Positions 1 to 10,812 of a stretch of DNA of 64,000 nt are shown here, piece by piece; within the stretch, counting starts at the first letter, position 1, and each line of letters opens with the position of its first letter. Source of the stretch: Saccharum officinarum (taxonomy: Eukaryota > Streptophyta > Magnoliopsida > Poales > Poaceae); the NCBI GenBank assembly GCA_020631735.1, contig CM036159.1, forward strand, positions 21,677,511 through 21,741,510, in the 5' to 3' direction. A program made the position numbers and the translations under genes. The notes beneath the pieces are model-generated. The model searched no databases, was not told the origin of the DNA, and worked only from the letters and a program-made list of their open reading frames with translations.

Positions 1-2047
1 ACCACAGTGACCAGGCACCACAGATTATCATTGCTGCCGTGGTTGAGGAACACACATCCATATGAAGGACATCTGTTGCCCATGTGCAGGGGTGAAGATT
101 AGGAATTGTCACCCCCGTAACCTTCTTTACCTCCGCCCAAAATCTCTTCGCCAACGGGCAGAGAAAAATCACGTGGGACAAGGATTCATCTGGATCACCA
201 CACATCTCACAGAAGCTCTCCATGGTGACATGTCTTCTCTTTAGCTCCACCTTCGATGGCAGAGAATTATGTAGAATCCGCCACCAAAAGACACGGACCT
301 TCGGGGGCACATTTAATTTCCAAACCGCCCTCCAGGCATGATCATCCCCAGAAGCATCGGTTTCACCCCTTGCAGCCATTGCCACCGCAGCTTGCTCATC
401 TTTCAGTAACCTGTACGCCGAACGAACTGAATAGAAGCTGTTCTTTTCCAGCGCCCAGGCCACCACATCGGTTTCCAGGTTTGCACCCAGCCTGATCTTT
501 AGTACTTCTGTTGCCTCCAAAGCCATGAAGGATCTGCGCACAACCTGCTCATCCCAAATCCGTGTACAGGGACAAATAGGTCACGCACCAATTGAGCAGT
601 AGCAGTTGTCCATCTCAGCAACGGCTTAAAAGGCCGGAGCCCCGGAATCCAATTATCCTCCCACACATCAATCTCGCCCAGACCAACTCGCTTGATCAGG
701 CCACGTTTCACAACATCTCTACCGTGAAGGATCGATCTCCACCTCGCCGAGGAACGCTTCTTTTTGGTCGCTGACAAGAAGTCACCATTGGGAAAATACT
801 TCCCCTTTAGGACCTTGGCACAACGCGACTCCGGCCAAACCAACAGTCTCCAACCTTGTTTGCCTAGCATCGCCTGATTAAAAAGAGCAAAGTCTCTGAA
901 ACCAATACCACCCTGACACTTTGGCCGAGTCAATTTCTCCCACCGTAACCAATGAATCTTGTGGTTATCTAATGAACTCCCCCACCAGTAGTTGGAGACA
1001 GCCGATGTGAGCTTTCGACAAACCACCCGTGATAGCTTAAAACAAGACATCGGGTAAGTTGGCACTGATTGAGCATTAGCTTTAAGTAGAACTTCTCTTG
1101 CCGTGTAGCTCAAATTCTTTTTCAGCTCAGCCTCCCACAAAACCTCTTACACGAGCCGGTACATAATTGAAGGCATCGGAAGTCCCCCGCTCAGCCGCGG
1201 TAGGCAGACCCAGGTAATGTTCTCCAAGAGCTTCGTTTGGAATTTGCAGGCTCGCATGCACTTCGTCCTTGCAGTCTTGCTGACAATTTGGACTAAAGAA
1301 CACTGCCGACTTGTGTTTATTGACAAGTTGCCCTGACCCTCTATTGTAGTCATCAAGGATAGCAGCCACCCGGTCAGCCCCTCTTTTGGACGCTTGAGTG
1401 AATATCAGCGAGTCGTCCGCGAAGAGAGAAGGTGGGATATCCAAGGAGCGTTCCTGCTCACCCGCACGCCCCTGGAAATATATAAAGGGCCAATACTCTT
1501 CAACATGCACGAAAGACCCTCAGAGCACATCAAGAATAGATACGGTGATATCGGATCGCCCTGCCTGATTCCTCGTGTCGGTTTAAAACTGTCTGAAAAA
1601 ATCCCATGTACTCTGACAGAGAAAGAGACCGACGAGATACGCTTCATAACAAGCGAGCACCAAGAATTTGGAAACCCCAGTGCCTGCATGACTGCAATCA
1701 GGTAATCCCACTCCACTCGATCATAGGCCTTAGCCATGTCGACTTTTATAGCACAACCACCGGTCTTCCCCTTCTTATTTCGCAAGTAGTGAATGCACTC
1801 ATACGCGATCAGCACGTTATCAGTTATCAAGCGTCCCGGCACAAAGGTGCTTTGCTCCTCCGAAATAATCTCATCAAGGATCAGCCGTAGCCGATTTGCC
1901 ATAGTCTTAGAACACAGCTTGTATAAGATACTGCATAGGGAGATAGGACGATATTGAGACAAGTCCTGTGGATTGCTAATTTTTGGAATGAGCACCAACA
2001 GTGTCCTGTTCACCTCCTCCGGTATATCTCCCCCATTCAAAAATCCC
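1..2047 (-). mobile_element. L1-type LINE, 3' portion (RT + zinc-binding domain), runs off window start
   Basis: Broken ORF2 of an L1-clade non-LTR retrotransposon on the minus strand. Reading downward from 2047, the reverse transcriptase begins with FLNGGDIPEEVNRTLLVLIP, followed by YRPISLCSILYK, the catalytic-type KVDMAKAYDRVEW, GIRQGDPISPYLF and, after a frame change near 1430, LFADDSLIF. The thumb/connection region and the zf-RVT region (cysteines and histidine in CEMCGDPDESLSHVIFLC near 170-240) follow. The open stretches 1405-2229, 1127-1510 and 499-1140 are in different frames, so the copy is dead. The 3' end lies outside the window. The upstream part of the same element resumes at 4655 after an insertion. 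Confidence 0.9.
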
Positions 2048-2249
2048 GCACGGCGCCGTTCCAAGGGTGCCGGCCCACCAGCGCCTCGGGTCGCTGCACC
2101 AGCCGCCTGCTGCAGCAGCGCGGGTGACGGCACACCAGCGCCTCGGGCCACATCGCCGCGCCTCTGCGCCGGACCGGGACGGGTGGCGTGAGGTGCTCCT
2201 GCGCGGACAGGGCCGCGCACATGCTGCAACGACGGAGGCCCAGCAGCGC

Positions 2250-4327
2250 CACCACCCTCCGGCCGCCCTCCGTGATCAGTGTCTCAACTGCCTATCCTTC
2301 AGCCACCGGGTGGCCTCCTGCCGCCTTCCCCGCCGTTGCCTCCGTTGCCATGGGTTTCGTCACCTGGCAAAGGATTGCAAGCGCCCCCGGGGAGGTGGTG
2401 GCACGACGACTGGGAACCGCATCGGCGACGCGCGCTTCGTCAGGCCGAGGCGCGGAGCCAGCCCCGGGACTCCACAGGGGCACGCGGCTCATGGTCGAAC
2501 TCCATCGCCACCATCCCAGGAGGCCGCCCGCGGGTCTGACGGCGACGCCATTGTCGGCGTGGAGGAGCGGCCGCCGGGTCACCTAGACTTCCGGCCACGC
2601 GAGGTCACTCGTTTCATTCAGCGGGATGACGCCATCGACACTGCGGAGGCGACCCTGCACCATGCGGTCGTCGCCACGTTCTGCGGCGGCACCCGCGAGG
2701 CCACGACGGCCGATGTGGTCGCGGACCGGGATGCCGGCGAACGAGTTCACCGTCCGTCCGTTTTTCCCGGAGCACTTCATCATCCTCTGCTCCTCGCAGG
2801 CGGCGCGGGATCGTGCGCTGGGCGCCAGCCCGCTGCCCTTGCGGGGCTATTCGCTGCCGCTGTGTCCTTGGACGCGCGTGGCGCATGCCGACCTATCGGC
2901 GTTGTACTACAAGGTGTCACTGGAGCTGGAAGGTGTTCCGCCTCACGTCTGGAGGGCCGACACCGCTGCCAAGCTGCTGGCCCCGTTCTGCTGGATACAG
3001 TCCATTGACCAGCAGACTTCGGCAAAGGAGGACCTCTCCGCTTACAAGCTCACCGCCTGGACACACGACCCAAGCTCCATTCCGTTGGCGATCAGGCTGG
3101 CGGTGGCGGAGCCGGACGAGCAGCAGCGGCAAGCCGGGGGTTTCAGGTTCCGTGGCACGCAGACGATCTGGCGCAAGCCCAGTTGAGCTATCGAGTTCTT
3201 GTACACCTCAGAAGTATTCATGACTACTCGCCGCACCATTCTTCCCCGCCCAGCGATCTTCCTTCGGATGACGGCGATCCCGAGCGCCACCACTTTCACC
3301 AGGGAAGCGGCGTGGAGATCCAGAGGTACCCCCGCGCCCGTGGAGTCCTCGACGGGGAGGCCGCGGGGTCCGCCGGCAACAATCACGGTGGGCACTCCGG
3401 CAGAAACCATCGTTCGCGTGCTTAGGGCCATGGCAGGCGCACCGCGATACGCGGGCTGCGACGTCATCGGCGCCCAGAAAGCAAAAGCCAAAAGGGGGCC
3501 TCAAAGTTCGGCATCCGTACTGTTCAAGTCTGGCGGCCAAAGCAAATCACCGAGCCGTTGCCGCTTCGCGACGAGGATACTTTGCCACATACTGCAGTGG
3601 ATCATGAGGGCCCCCAAGAGCAGCCGCAAGCAGAGCAAAAAAAATCCACTTTCCATAGCGGCCGTGAAGCTTATCCGACGTCCAAGATTCATCCAGATAC
3701 ATTGAGATTCGGTCCAGGGTCCCCACTTTGCATGCGAAAGTACAACATATTTGAATATTTTATTTACACAGTCAGCTTTACACCAGAAAAGTACAGCATC
3801 TTTCGAATCCCTAGACAACTAAAGGACGGCTCAGATAAACTCTCCGGTGATGCATTTCTGAGGCAAATGGGGACATGGTCGAGGCCACCCCGGTGCACGA
3901 CAACAGCGCTTCCACCCAGAGCGCTGAGCCCCCCATTCTACTGGACGCCCAACAGTGCACGCCGTCAACACAATCTGCTGAAAGGCGCCTGAAGGTGTTT
4001 ACCAGACGGGTAACCCGGTCCAGCCAACCTCCCCTCCTCCAGGTCCCAGAGCAAGCGCCGGAGACCGATGCAAGGCCTTGGATACCGTCACGCAGCAGAC
4101 GTCTGGCGGCGCAAAACATCTCACATATTCCAGTGGCCAAGAGAGGGGAGGTCCTGTTAATGAGACGCATGGGGTTCAGTCAAGGACTCCAGGAACCATC
4201 TCCTGCAACCAATGAGGAGATCTTCAACGGTGCCAGTGAGCATTCCGAGGCACTACGCCAGCTGTTCCCGCCGGAGGACGATGTCGGCCCGCGAAAGCGA
4301 CGCCGCCGCCCATCGGCCAGAGCCTGA
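2250..4327 (+). pseudogene. LINE ORF1 remnant (two CCHC knuckles, RNA-binding-like domain)
   Basis: ORF1 of the nested LINE, split over three frames. One frame carries tandem zinc knuckles CLNCLSFSHRVASC and CLRCHGFRHLAKDC (both CX2CX4HX4C, about 2280-2385). A second frame (2731-3183) holds a domain beginning EFTVRPFFPEHFIILC, which resembles the DUF4283-type domain of plant LINE ORF1 proteins. A third (3875-4327) gives a basic C-terminal tail ending in RKRRRRPSARA just before ORF2. Two frameshifts separate the parts, so no full protein can be made. Confidence 0.7.
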
Positions 4328-4358
4328 ACCGCCCTCTGGACGTGGTTGTACACTGCTA

Positions 4359-4507
4359 ATGGATAACACATCAATCCTTTGCTGGAACGTGCGTGGCTTG
4401 AACTCCAGAGCTCACCGTGCCAACACCCAAAGTGCCACAATTCCTTGCGACGCTCAAGCATGAAGCTGATCTCTGGGTACAAGCTGGCGCAAGGAACCTA
4501 GGTTGCT
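4359..4507 (+). pseudogene. ORF2 deletion fusion (endonuclease start joined to C-terminus)
   Basis: ATG at 4359 starts ILCWNVRGLNS, the conserved first strand of L1 endonucleases. About 20 codons later the sequence switches, out of frame, to the ORF2 carboxyl end (FLATLKHEADLWVQAGARNL, stop near 4506). The deletion junction lies about 4418-4425. Compare the intact C-terminus of another LINE at 15000-15099, which ends in the same W..AGARGL pattern. Confidence 0.75.
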
Positions 4508-4654
4508 TACTAGCACGAGTAATACAGTAGGATAGCTCAGCATGGAGAGGGCTCAAGCTTTATTGTATATCTTGTAAAAGCCCAGTACTTGTAATCAAAC
4601 CAATTCTATCTTAATACAAAGACGCACAAGCTTTTTGCGTGATCGAGAAAAAAG

Positions 4655-4850
4655 AAATCCCAGCACAGCACTCACCACGCACGGCTTGACTAGCTGCCAA
4701 TGCGTTTGGAAGCAGCATTGAAACCATCCATACCCGGGGCCTTGTTCGGCGCCATTTTAAATAGGGCAGCCTCCACCTCCTGTTCAGTAAAGGGTTCCTC
4801 CAACATCTCACACATAACAGGTTACGCTTCATATATCCTGATCACATGAG
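4655..4850 (-). mobile_element. 5' continuation of the interrupted minus-strand LINE
   Basis: Minus-strand translation gives LEEPFTEQEVEAALFKM and then NKAPGMDGF, the conserved segment just before the RT fingers in L1-type ORF2. After one frameshift, HWQLVKPCVVSAVLG follows and runs straight into the FLNGG segment at 2047 once the insertion is removed. The match fades near 4850, so the element is 5' truncated about there. The copy of AAATCCC at 4655-4661 repeats 2041-2047. Confidence 0.85.
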
Positions 4851-5782
4851 ACGTACGGCTTTCATATATACACCTTGTTGGGTTGGAGACTTGTCTGAAA
4901 ATAGCTACTAGGTTAGAGTCATCATAGGGTTAAGCTATGCTCCCATATGTGATGTACAATTTTCCTCGCAAAAGAAAAATATGTGATTGCACATATAAAT
5001 TGGTGCGGTGGCGGTGCCATTCGATTGGAAGTAGTTTGAGTGAGCCTTACTTTTCTTCTCTCTCTTAACATCTTTCAAGGAATTGAAAACTGGAACACCA
5101 CAAGGGCTTAAATCAATCATTCTGCATCCATCTGAACAATGAACACAGTATCTTTTCTAGTTTTCTTACAAGGACAAGTGTTGAACATTTGGACTGAAAG
5201 GACTCAGAATTTTTATTTTAATCTCCCCTGTTTCTTGTCGAAGCTGTTCAGGCATGAGTTTCAACAACAGGCAGCAAAGGGTCGACGTCATGTCTGCAGG
5301 CTCCAGCTACTGATTTTCTTGCATCTGTTGCGTCGCAGTTTATATGACACAGCGGTGGGTTTGTACTGGATATGCAACTAACTCACATGCGTACTTCTAA
5401 ACTCACCTCAAATGATGTTATTACATGGTCTGACTATCCATGTTCTGTATATTTGATTGCTCACGATTTAAGACCTCAAATTTTGTATGAAGCTTGGGCT
5501 CTGTGTTTACTGCAGTTCGATGGAAAATTAGCCGTCTGGACGTTCGTAAATCTAAATCAATCTCCGGTCGCTCTGCCTCTGATACTGACTGGTATTTACG
5601 GACAAGCACAAAATCAAAGCCAAAGAGACAGACAACAAAGAAAAGACGATGTCCATCTCGTTGGACGGTCATGTTTCATGCTTGCACCGACCATGGACCG
5701 ACGCTCGCCTGTCGCCTCGTGTCTAAGCTCGTTGCCTCACCCCACCGGTGGCGCGCTGTCGCTTGGGTGCCGCGCGGACGGT
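4851..5782. other. Unassigned AT-rich interval
   Basis: I see no gene, RNA or transposon terminus here. Short open frames (such as 5372-5806) show no recognisable motif and no codon bias. Confidence 0.5.
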
Positions 5783-5895
5783 CGCTCATCAGCTTGCTTG
5801 AAATAAAACAAGCCTGGCAAAAAATAAAACAAAAAAAAGGAACGGCCGCTCTCATTAGCTTGCTTTTCGAAATGAAAAGTCAGGGCAAGAAATAA
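5783..5895 (+). repeat. CTCATCAGCTTGCTTGAAAT repeat, copies 1-2
   Basis: Two adjacent divergent copies of a ~60-bp unit: CGCTCATCAGCTTGCTTGAA followed by ataaaacaag-type AAATAAA runs, then CGGCCGCTCTCATTAGCTTG. Related copies occur at 9680-9760 and 10055-10190, the last directly beside the tRNA-Tyr gene. Confidence 0.6.
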
Positions 5896-7072
5896 AACAA
5901 CGGAAATGATCTTAACTCAAACGTCTGTCTGTGACTCCCGTCGGGATGCGACTCCTCACAAGTGGTCTCCAAACAAAAAAAAACAAAATCACTCACTCCT
6001 TTGTGCTTATCCCCCCCTCCCCACCAACTCCTTCGTGCTTATCCGTCAGGCCCTGAAGCAGCATAACCGCTCATTATTCGTGCCCCTTCCCCCACCTCGT
6101 GCTCGTCCGCTGCCGTGTTGTGCCCCTACCGCCCCGCGCCCCATCACCGGCCGCGCCGCGCACCCATCCCAGACACATGTGCTTTTGGCTCCCTCGTCAT
6201 CCGTCCATCCGTCTGCCATCGCCCCCGCGCATGCCGCTGACCCCGCCATGGCCGCTGGGGCGCATGTGCCGTGGTGCCTCAGGTCTTCCCCAGCCGAGCC
6301 AAGGGCACCAATGAGCGCGGGCGGTGCTAGTGGTGCTCGCGGGTCGCGGGTCGCCGCTGGCTCCGCTCCCGACGGCCGGAATCAACTAGCCCGGCCTTCT
6401 CCACTCCTATGTTGCACATGCATGTTTCAAGTGTTTTAGACATTTCAGATGTACATTGCAATTGTTTTTCCTTGATATTGCAAAAGTAGATCGAGAGATG
6501 TTGCACAATTGCATATGTTGTAAGTGTTTTCAGAGGCATGTTGTAAGCATTTCTTTAAAATATTTCATTTATTTCCGGACGTATGTTGCAATTGTTTTTT
6601 ATCTGGATGTTGCATATGTTACAACAATATGTTTCCAAATGTTTAAGTTGTTGTTGCAGCAAGTGGTTTCATGTTGTAAGTTGTAAGTGTTTTATTTTGG
6701 ATGTTTCATATGTTTACACACATGTTGCAAAAGCATGTTTTCAAATGTTTTATCTGTTTTTAGTCTTATATTGTATTCATGTTGCAAGTGTTTTATGTTG
6801 TTTCGCCGGGAGCGAGCCGGGGGCCGGCGGATGGGGGCGCTAGGGGTCGGCGGACGGGGGTGCTGCGGTCGGGGCACCTTGGGGGCATGCTCGCCCTCAG
6901 CTTCTCATCCTAGCTCCTGAGTGCCGCCTGCGCGCAGAGAGAGGAGGGCCAAGGGCAACCGGCGAGGGGGCTGAGTGTGCGTGTGGGACGGGACGAAGGC
7001 GGGCGGGGGCGGGCTGCAGTGGGCTTGTGACTGGGAGCCGGGCCACAATTCGGTTTGCTGGGACTAGGAGTT
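5896..7072. repeat. Grass interspersed repeat with ATGTTGCAAGTGTTT motifs
   Basis: The 6410-6810 part is built from many variants of TGTTGCAAGTGTTTTAT/ATGTTGCATATGTT. It is followed by a GC-rich block (GGGAGCGAGCCGGGGGCCGG...) to 7072. This pattern is a high-copy grass repeat (from memory of grass genomes, not checked). It resumes at 9606 beyond the solo LTR with CGGACGCGCTGTAGGCGCC. No transposase is visible and I could not fix its termini. Confidence 0.5.
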
Positions 7073-7904
7073 TGAAAGGTCCCTGTTTGGTTTTGGTAAT
7101 TGAGTGACAACCTTAGGTGGACTAATTGTGTTTAATGAGAGATACACAGGAGATTAGTCCATAGGTGATGGTGTCATGGAGGAGCTCATTGCATATGAGA
7201 CATGACATGGAGTCATGTGGTCAAGGTGGCAAAGATCAAGATGAGGCTTGGCTCGACGGACCGGTTGCAAGTGTGAAGGGCAAGTCGGAGGCTTTGGAGC
7301 GATGGACCGTGAGGCGGTGAAGCTTGAGCAAGACTTGGCGCCGATGGACCGACGCAACGGTGAAGAGCAAGTGAGGTCAAGATCGATGGACCAAGGTCAC
7401 ATGATGATGTGAAGTGGATCATATCATTTGTGATATGGTTGGTGCATGTGTTGCATCAACGTCGGAGGAGATGGAGTGAAATGCACAAGGCAAAGGTATA
7501 ACCTAGGGTATTTCTATTTCACCGGTCATATGTGTGTAGAGAAGTTGATGACCGGGTTTAGAATAAATGGTCGTACTATTAAGAGGGGCAAACTTGTTTG
7601 CATATTGGCCATCTAGTGGCACTTGAGCGATCTAACTTTGCATACGTGTTAGGATCGAGTGGCGAGACAAGTTGAGTGCCTAACTTCTTCGAGAAAATTA
7701 TTGTGAAAATGCTAACACACATGCACATGGTGTTTTTCACATGGTGGTGTTGGCATATTTGCGAAGGCGGTAGAGTTTAAGCGGTAGAGAGGGGTTTAGG
7801 TTCCTCTCTCTCCCGCCGAGCTTGCGAGGCGGGATTCAGGCGTTTTTGAGGAGTTGAAATGCCTATTTTCCACTACGCCGGAAGTCGGAAAAGAAACGGA
7901 GGCG

Positions 7905-8465
7905 AACGGAGGTCACTGTGGTGACCGGACGCTGCACCGGACGCGGTCACGGCTTGACCAGCGCGTCTGGTTAGTTCATTCGGTCAGCGTGCCTAGGGTG
8001 AGTGACCGGACGCTGGTTTAGCCTGACCAGCGCGTCCGGTCAGTTCACCTGTGCGCAGAAGCAGAGCGCGCGACCGGCGTGTCCGGTCCTTCACGGGACC
8101 GGCGCGTCCGGTCAGGCGTTCAGAGGGGCAGAGAGCGCAGGAGTGTTGATCGGACACTAGGCGCGTCCGGTCATGTACGATCGGACGCGTCCGGTCGTGA
8201 AAGGAGCTTACTGGACTCTAACCGGACGCTGGCACTATCGCGTCCGGTCGTTGCGTGGAGCGCGTCCGGTCATGTCATTGCGCGCGCGGTGCTGTGCGAT
8301 TGGCGCGTCCGATCATTTCCTGGAGCGCGTCCGGTCATGGCAGCGGCACGTCCGGTCGTGGCAGCGGCGCGTCCGGTCATGGCATTTGACCGTTGATGCG
8401 TAGTGACCGTTGGAGGATCGGACGCAGTTGAGCGCGTCCGGTCAGTTTTGACCACCGCGTCCAGT
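7905..8465 (+). repeat. GACCGGACGCGTCCGGTC palindromic array in the solo LTR
   Basis: Roughly 20 copies of ACCGGACGC or its complement GCGTCCGGT, often fused into the palindrome CCGGACGCGTCCGG, spaced about 15-35 bp apart in the U3 upstream of the TATA box. The block is very CpG rich. Confidence 0.85.
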
Positions 8466-8517
8466 CATCCCAAAAAGGACCCAGTAAAGGGGTAACGGCT
8501 CTATTTGACCGTGGGGT

Positions 8518-8526
8518 TATAAATAG
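8518..8526 (+). promoter_or_regulatory. TATA box of the solo LTR
   Basis: TATAAATAG about 50 bp after the palindromic array. The same TATAAATAG stands in the same place in the Copia A LTRs (complement at 42228-42236 and 50590-50598). Confidence 0.65.
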
Positions 8527-9605
8527 ATGCCTTGGCCGGCCATGGCCGGTAGCTGAGCACACTTTGGCCTTGGTGGCTTATGTGGTAGTGCTTGGAAGCC
8601 CTCTAACTCACTCATGCTTGATAGTGTTCATCGGATCGAGTGAGAGAGCGATTCTAGTGCGTTGCATCGAGAGGATTGCATCGAGTGGCACTAGGTGATC
8701 GTGTTGCAAGTCGGTGGTGCCTGTTACTCTTGGAGGTTGCCACCTCCTAGACGGCTTGGTGGCTTGCGACTCTGTTGAAGCACGCTTGGAGATTGTGCGT
8801 GGCTCCGGAGGAGGATTTGTGAGGAGGATTGTGCTCACCCCGCGGGGATCGTGAAGAGCAACTCTAGTAAAGCTCGTGGCTTGGAGGATCCCCATCTTGA
8901 GAGTGGATGTGCGGCACCCGCTGAGGGTTTGACTCTTGATAGTCAATTAGCTCGTGATCCATCAAATGGGTGTATCGCCACAACGGGGACTAGCTTGGTG
9001 GCAACCAAGTGAACCTCGGTGAAAAACCGCCGTGTCAACATTGTGTACATCTTCTCGGTGATTTGCTTTCGATTTACAAGCTTGTATTTACATTCATATA
9101 CTTGTGCTTGTGTAGTTGCTCTTGCAACTAGTTTGCTTGTGTAGTTAGCTAGTTACCTTCTTGCTTTGGTAGCTTAGAAGTAGCTCCCGTTGCGTGGCTA
9201 ATTTGGTTTGTGTAACCTTGTTAGTCATATTGCTTAGTTTGTGTAGCTAAGTAATTTGCGCTCTCTAGTTTGGCATTAGTTGCCTTGCTATTGAGCATTG
9301 CTAGTGAGCATAGGTGGTTTCGTGCTTTTGCTTACTAGAATTGTGTAGGAGCTCCCCGGCTTTGCTAAAGTACTAGTGCATAGGTTTGTGTGACCTTGCT
9401 TTAGAATTGTTTAGGAGAGCTCTTACTAAGGAAAGCACCTTAGTTACATAATTAGGATCTTTGTGAGGTGCTTGTAAACTTAGATAGAGGGGTGTAGTCT
9501 TGGCTAGACCGATAGTTTTAATTCCGCATTTGTTTCGGTTTGCCGACGCGATTAATTTTAGAAAGGACTATTCACCCCCCTCTAATCCGCCATCTCGACC
9601 CTTCA

Positions 9606-9760
9606 GAGTTGCGTTCGGACGCGCTGTAGGCGCCGGACGTCCAGGCCCTAGTGCCTCCGATAAAGCAACCAAAAAAGGGTGACGGCCCTCGTCACCTTGC
9701 TTGGAATAAAACAAGTTTAAACAAGAGATAAACAACTAAAAAACATGCATTGTTTAGCTG
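9606..9760 (+). repeat. Repeat flank with CTTGCTTGGAATAAAACAAG
   Basis: Continuation of the repeat interrupted by the solo LTR, then a third divergent copy of the TTGCTTGAAATAAAACAAG unit seen at 5783 and 10055. Confidence 0.55.
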
Positions 9761-9814
9761 CACTTGATTTAACTCAATTGATATATATTGACGTCGATTA
9801 AGAAAAAATAACTA

Positions 9815-9951
9815 ATCCTTCTGTTTAAATTATAAGTTATTTTGACTTTTTTGGTACATCGAATTTATTATGTTTCAAATTATGTCTAGATATATAGCAA
9901 ATTCAATGTACCAAAAGAGTCAAAGCGACTTATAATTTAGAACCGAGGAAG
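9815..9951. mobile_element. Stowaway-type MITE
   Basis: About 137 bp with terminal inverted repeats: ATCCTTCTGTTTAAATTATA at one end and the complement of TATAATTTAGAACCGAGGAA at the other, flanked by TA. Both arms contain TTTTGGTACAT/ATGTACCAAAAGAGTCAAA, typical of grass Stowaway elements derived from CTCCCTCCGTTCC-ended families. Confidence 0.8.
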
Positions 9952-10039
9952 TAATTTTTATACAGATCTATTTTGACACACGTGAATTGAGATGAATACG
10001 AATCTAGCAAAATAAGCAGACAGATGAAAAAGAAAAAAA

Positions 10040-10195
10040 ATTATGACAAAGAAATAAAACAACCAAAAATGGTGACGGCCGCTCATCAGCTTGCTTGAAA
10101 TAACATAGGTCTGGGCAAGAAATAAACAACCAAAATAGGGGGGACATGAAAAATAATGAAACAAGTCTGGGTAAGACATAAACAACCAAAATAGG
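10040..10195 (+). repeat. GGGCAAGAAATAAACAACC repeats next to tRNA-Tyr
   Basis: Three imperfect units: AAGAAATAAAACAACCAAAA, CTGGGCAAGAAATAAACAAC and CTGGGTAAGACATAAACAAC. One is preceded by GCTCATCAGCTTGCTTGAAA. They lie within about 40 bp of the 3' end of the tRNA gene. Confidence 0.6.
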
Positions 10196-10231
10196 ATATG
10201 AAAAAATAAGCCAAAAATAAAAAAAAATTTG

Positions 10232-10319
10232 TCCGACCTGCCGGATTCGAACCAGCGACCTAAGGATTTCATCTGCAATACACTACAGTCCTCCGCTCTA
10301 CCAACTGAGCTAAGGTCGG
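10232..10319 (-). tRNA. trnY-GUA: tRNA-Tyr (GTA anticodon) with a 15-nt intron
   Basis: Reading the minus strand from 10319: acceptor CCGACCTT, D-arm AGCTCAGTTGGTAGAGC (A box), anticodon arm with GTA at 10286-10284, intron of about 15 nt at 10282-10268, T-arm GGTTCGAATCC (B box), then the matching acceptor strand ending at 10232. The mature length of 73 nt before CCA and the intron position one base 3' of the anticodon are standard for plant nuclear tRNA-Tyr. The T-rich complement just past the 3' end (10221-10231) can serve as a Pol III terminator. All helices pair, so it is probably functional. Confidence 0.95.
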
Positions 10320-10529
10320 CTGATGATTTTACTCCCTCTCACAGTTATTTAATCTTAGTGTGTTGTTGTTTGTTGGAAGGGCCATGGCTGGCACTACTTT
10401 GTTGTGTTGTTGTTCCAGTCAAAATGAAAAAGGAATCAAAGCTACGATTACAAACATATTGAATGTGTCCAGGCTGGAGACACGCATATGCGAGTAATCC
10501 TTGTATGATAGTGTTGGACATCATTAGAT

Positions 10530-10812
10530 TGTCTCCAACAACCGCTACAAAAAATACAAGACACATTCCACATTTGGGTAGCGCTATAGGCAAAGGGTTC
10601 AATACCCATAAAATGTCTTCTCCAACGACAAGATCCAAAAGAGAACCCTTTCTGCAAATGGGTATCTAGGAGAGAGGATACTCAGATTTGGGTTATGCTT
10701 CTCCTGACACCCAAAATAAGTCTTTCATATAGGTACTCTGTTGGAGGCTATAGGTATCTGGTTGGAGACCCATTTTGAGTTTGGGTCTCCTAATGCATCT
10801 CCTGTTGGAGAC
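10530..10812. mobile_element. MITE with TGTCTCCAACA inverted ends
   Basis: Starts TGTCTCCAACAACC and ends GTTGGAGACA; internal arms repeat the pattern (GTTGGAGGC, GGTTGGAGACCC). About 280 bp, no coding capacity. The superfamily is not certain. Confidence 0.6.

Larger units (their letters stand above)
2048..4654 (+). mobile_element. Internally deleted LINE (ORF1 kept, most of ORF2 lost), nested
   Basis: Plus-strand L1-type element inserted into the RT of the minus-strand LINE, flanked by the 7-bp duplication AAATCCC (2041-2047 and 4655-4661). It has a GC-rich 5' end with a duplicated CACCAGCGCCTCGG motif, ORF1 remnants, the first ~20 codons of an ORF2 endonuclease (4359), and then a direct jump to an ORF2 C-terminus with the usual W..AGARNLG ending (4417-4505). 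A 3' UTR with AT-rich end and GATCGAGAAAAAAG tail completes it. About 3.5 kb of endonuclease/RT/zinc-binding sequence is missing compared with a normal ORF2. It could only have moved with proteins supplied in trans, unless the deletion came after insertion. Confidence 0.85.
7073..9605 (+). mobile_element. Solo LTR (Copia SIRE-like), 2.5 kb
   Basis: Begins TGAAAGGTCCCTGTTTGG and ends CATCTCGACCCTTCA (TG...CA), flanked by the 5-bp duplication GAGTT at 7068-7072 and 9606-9610. No internal region or second LTR remains, so it is a solo LTR left by LTR-LTR recombination. It is related to the LTRs at 41427 and 49789: same start (TGAAAG.CC..GTTTGGTTTTGGTAAT), same ACTATTCACCCCCCTCTA near the end, same central palindromic array. 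TATA box at 8518. Confidence 0.9.

Noticed and set aside
2048..4654. 5' inversion (twin priming) of a single LINE, as the plus-strand ORF1 abuts a minus-strand RT
   Set aside because: The plus-strand part has its own ORF2 C-terminus, 3' UTR, A-rich tail and target duplication, and the minus-strand LINE resumes beyond it, so it is a nested second element.
5372..5895. Open frames of 133-144 codons
   Set aside because: They overlap each other in different frames and run into the AAATAAA repeat; no motif.
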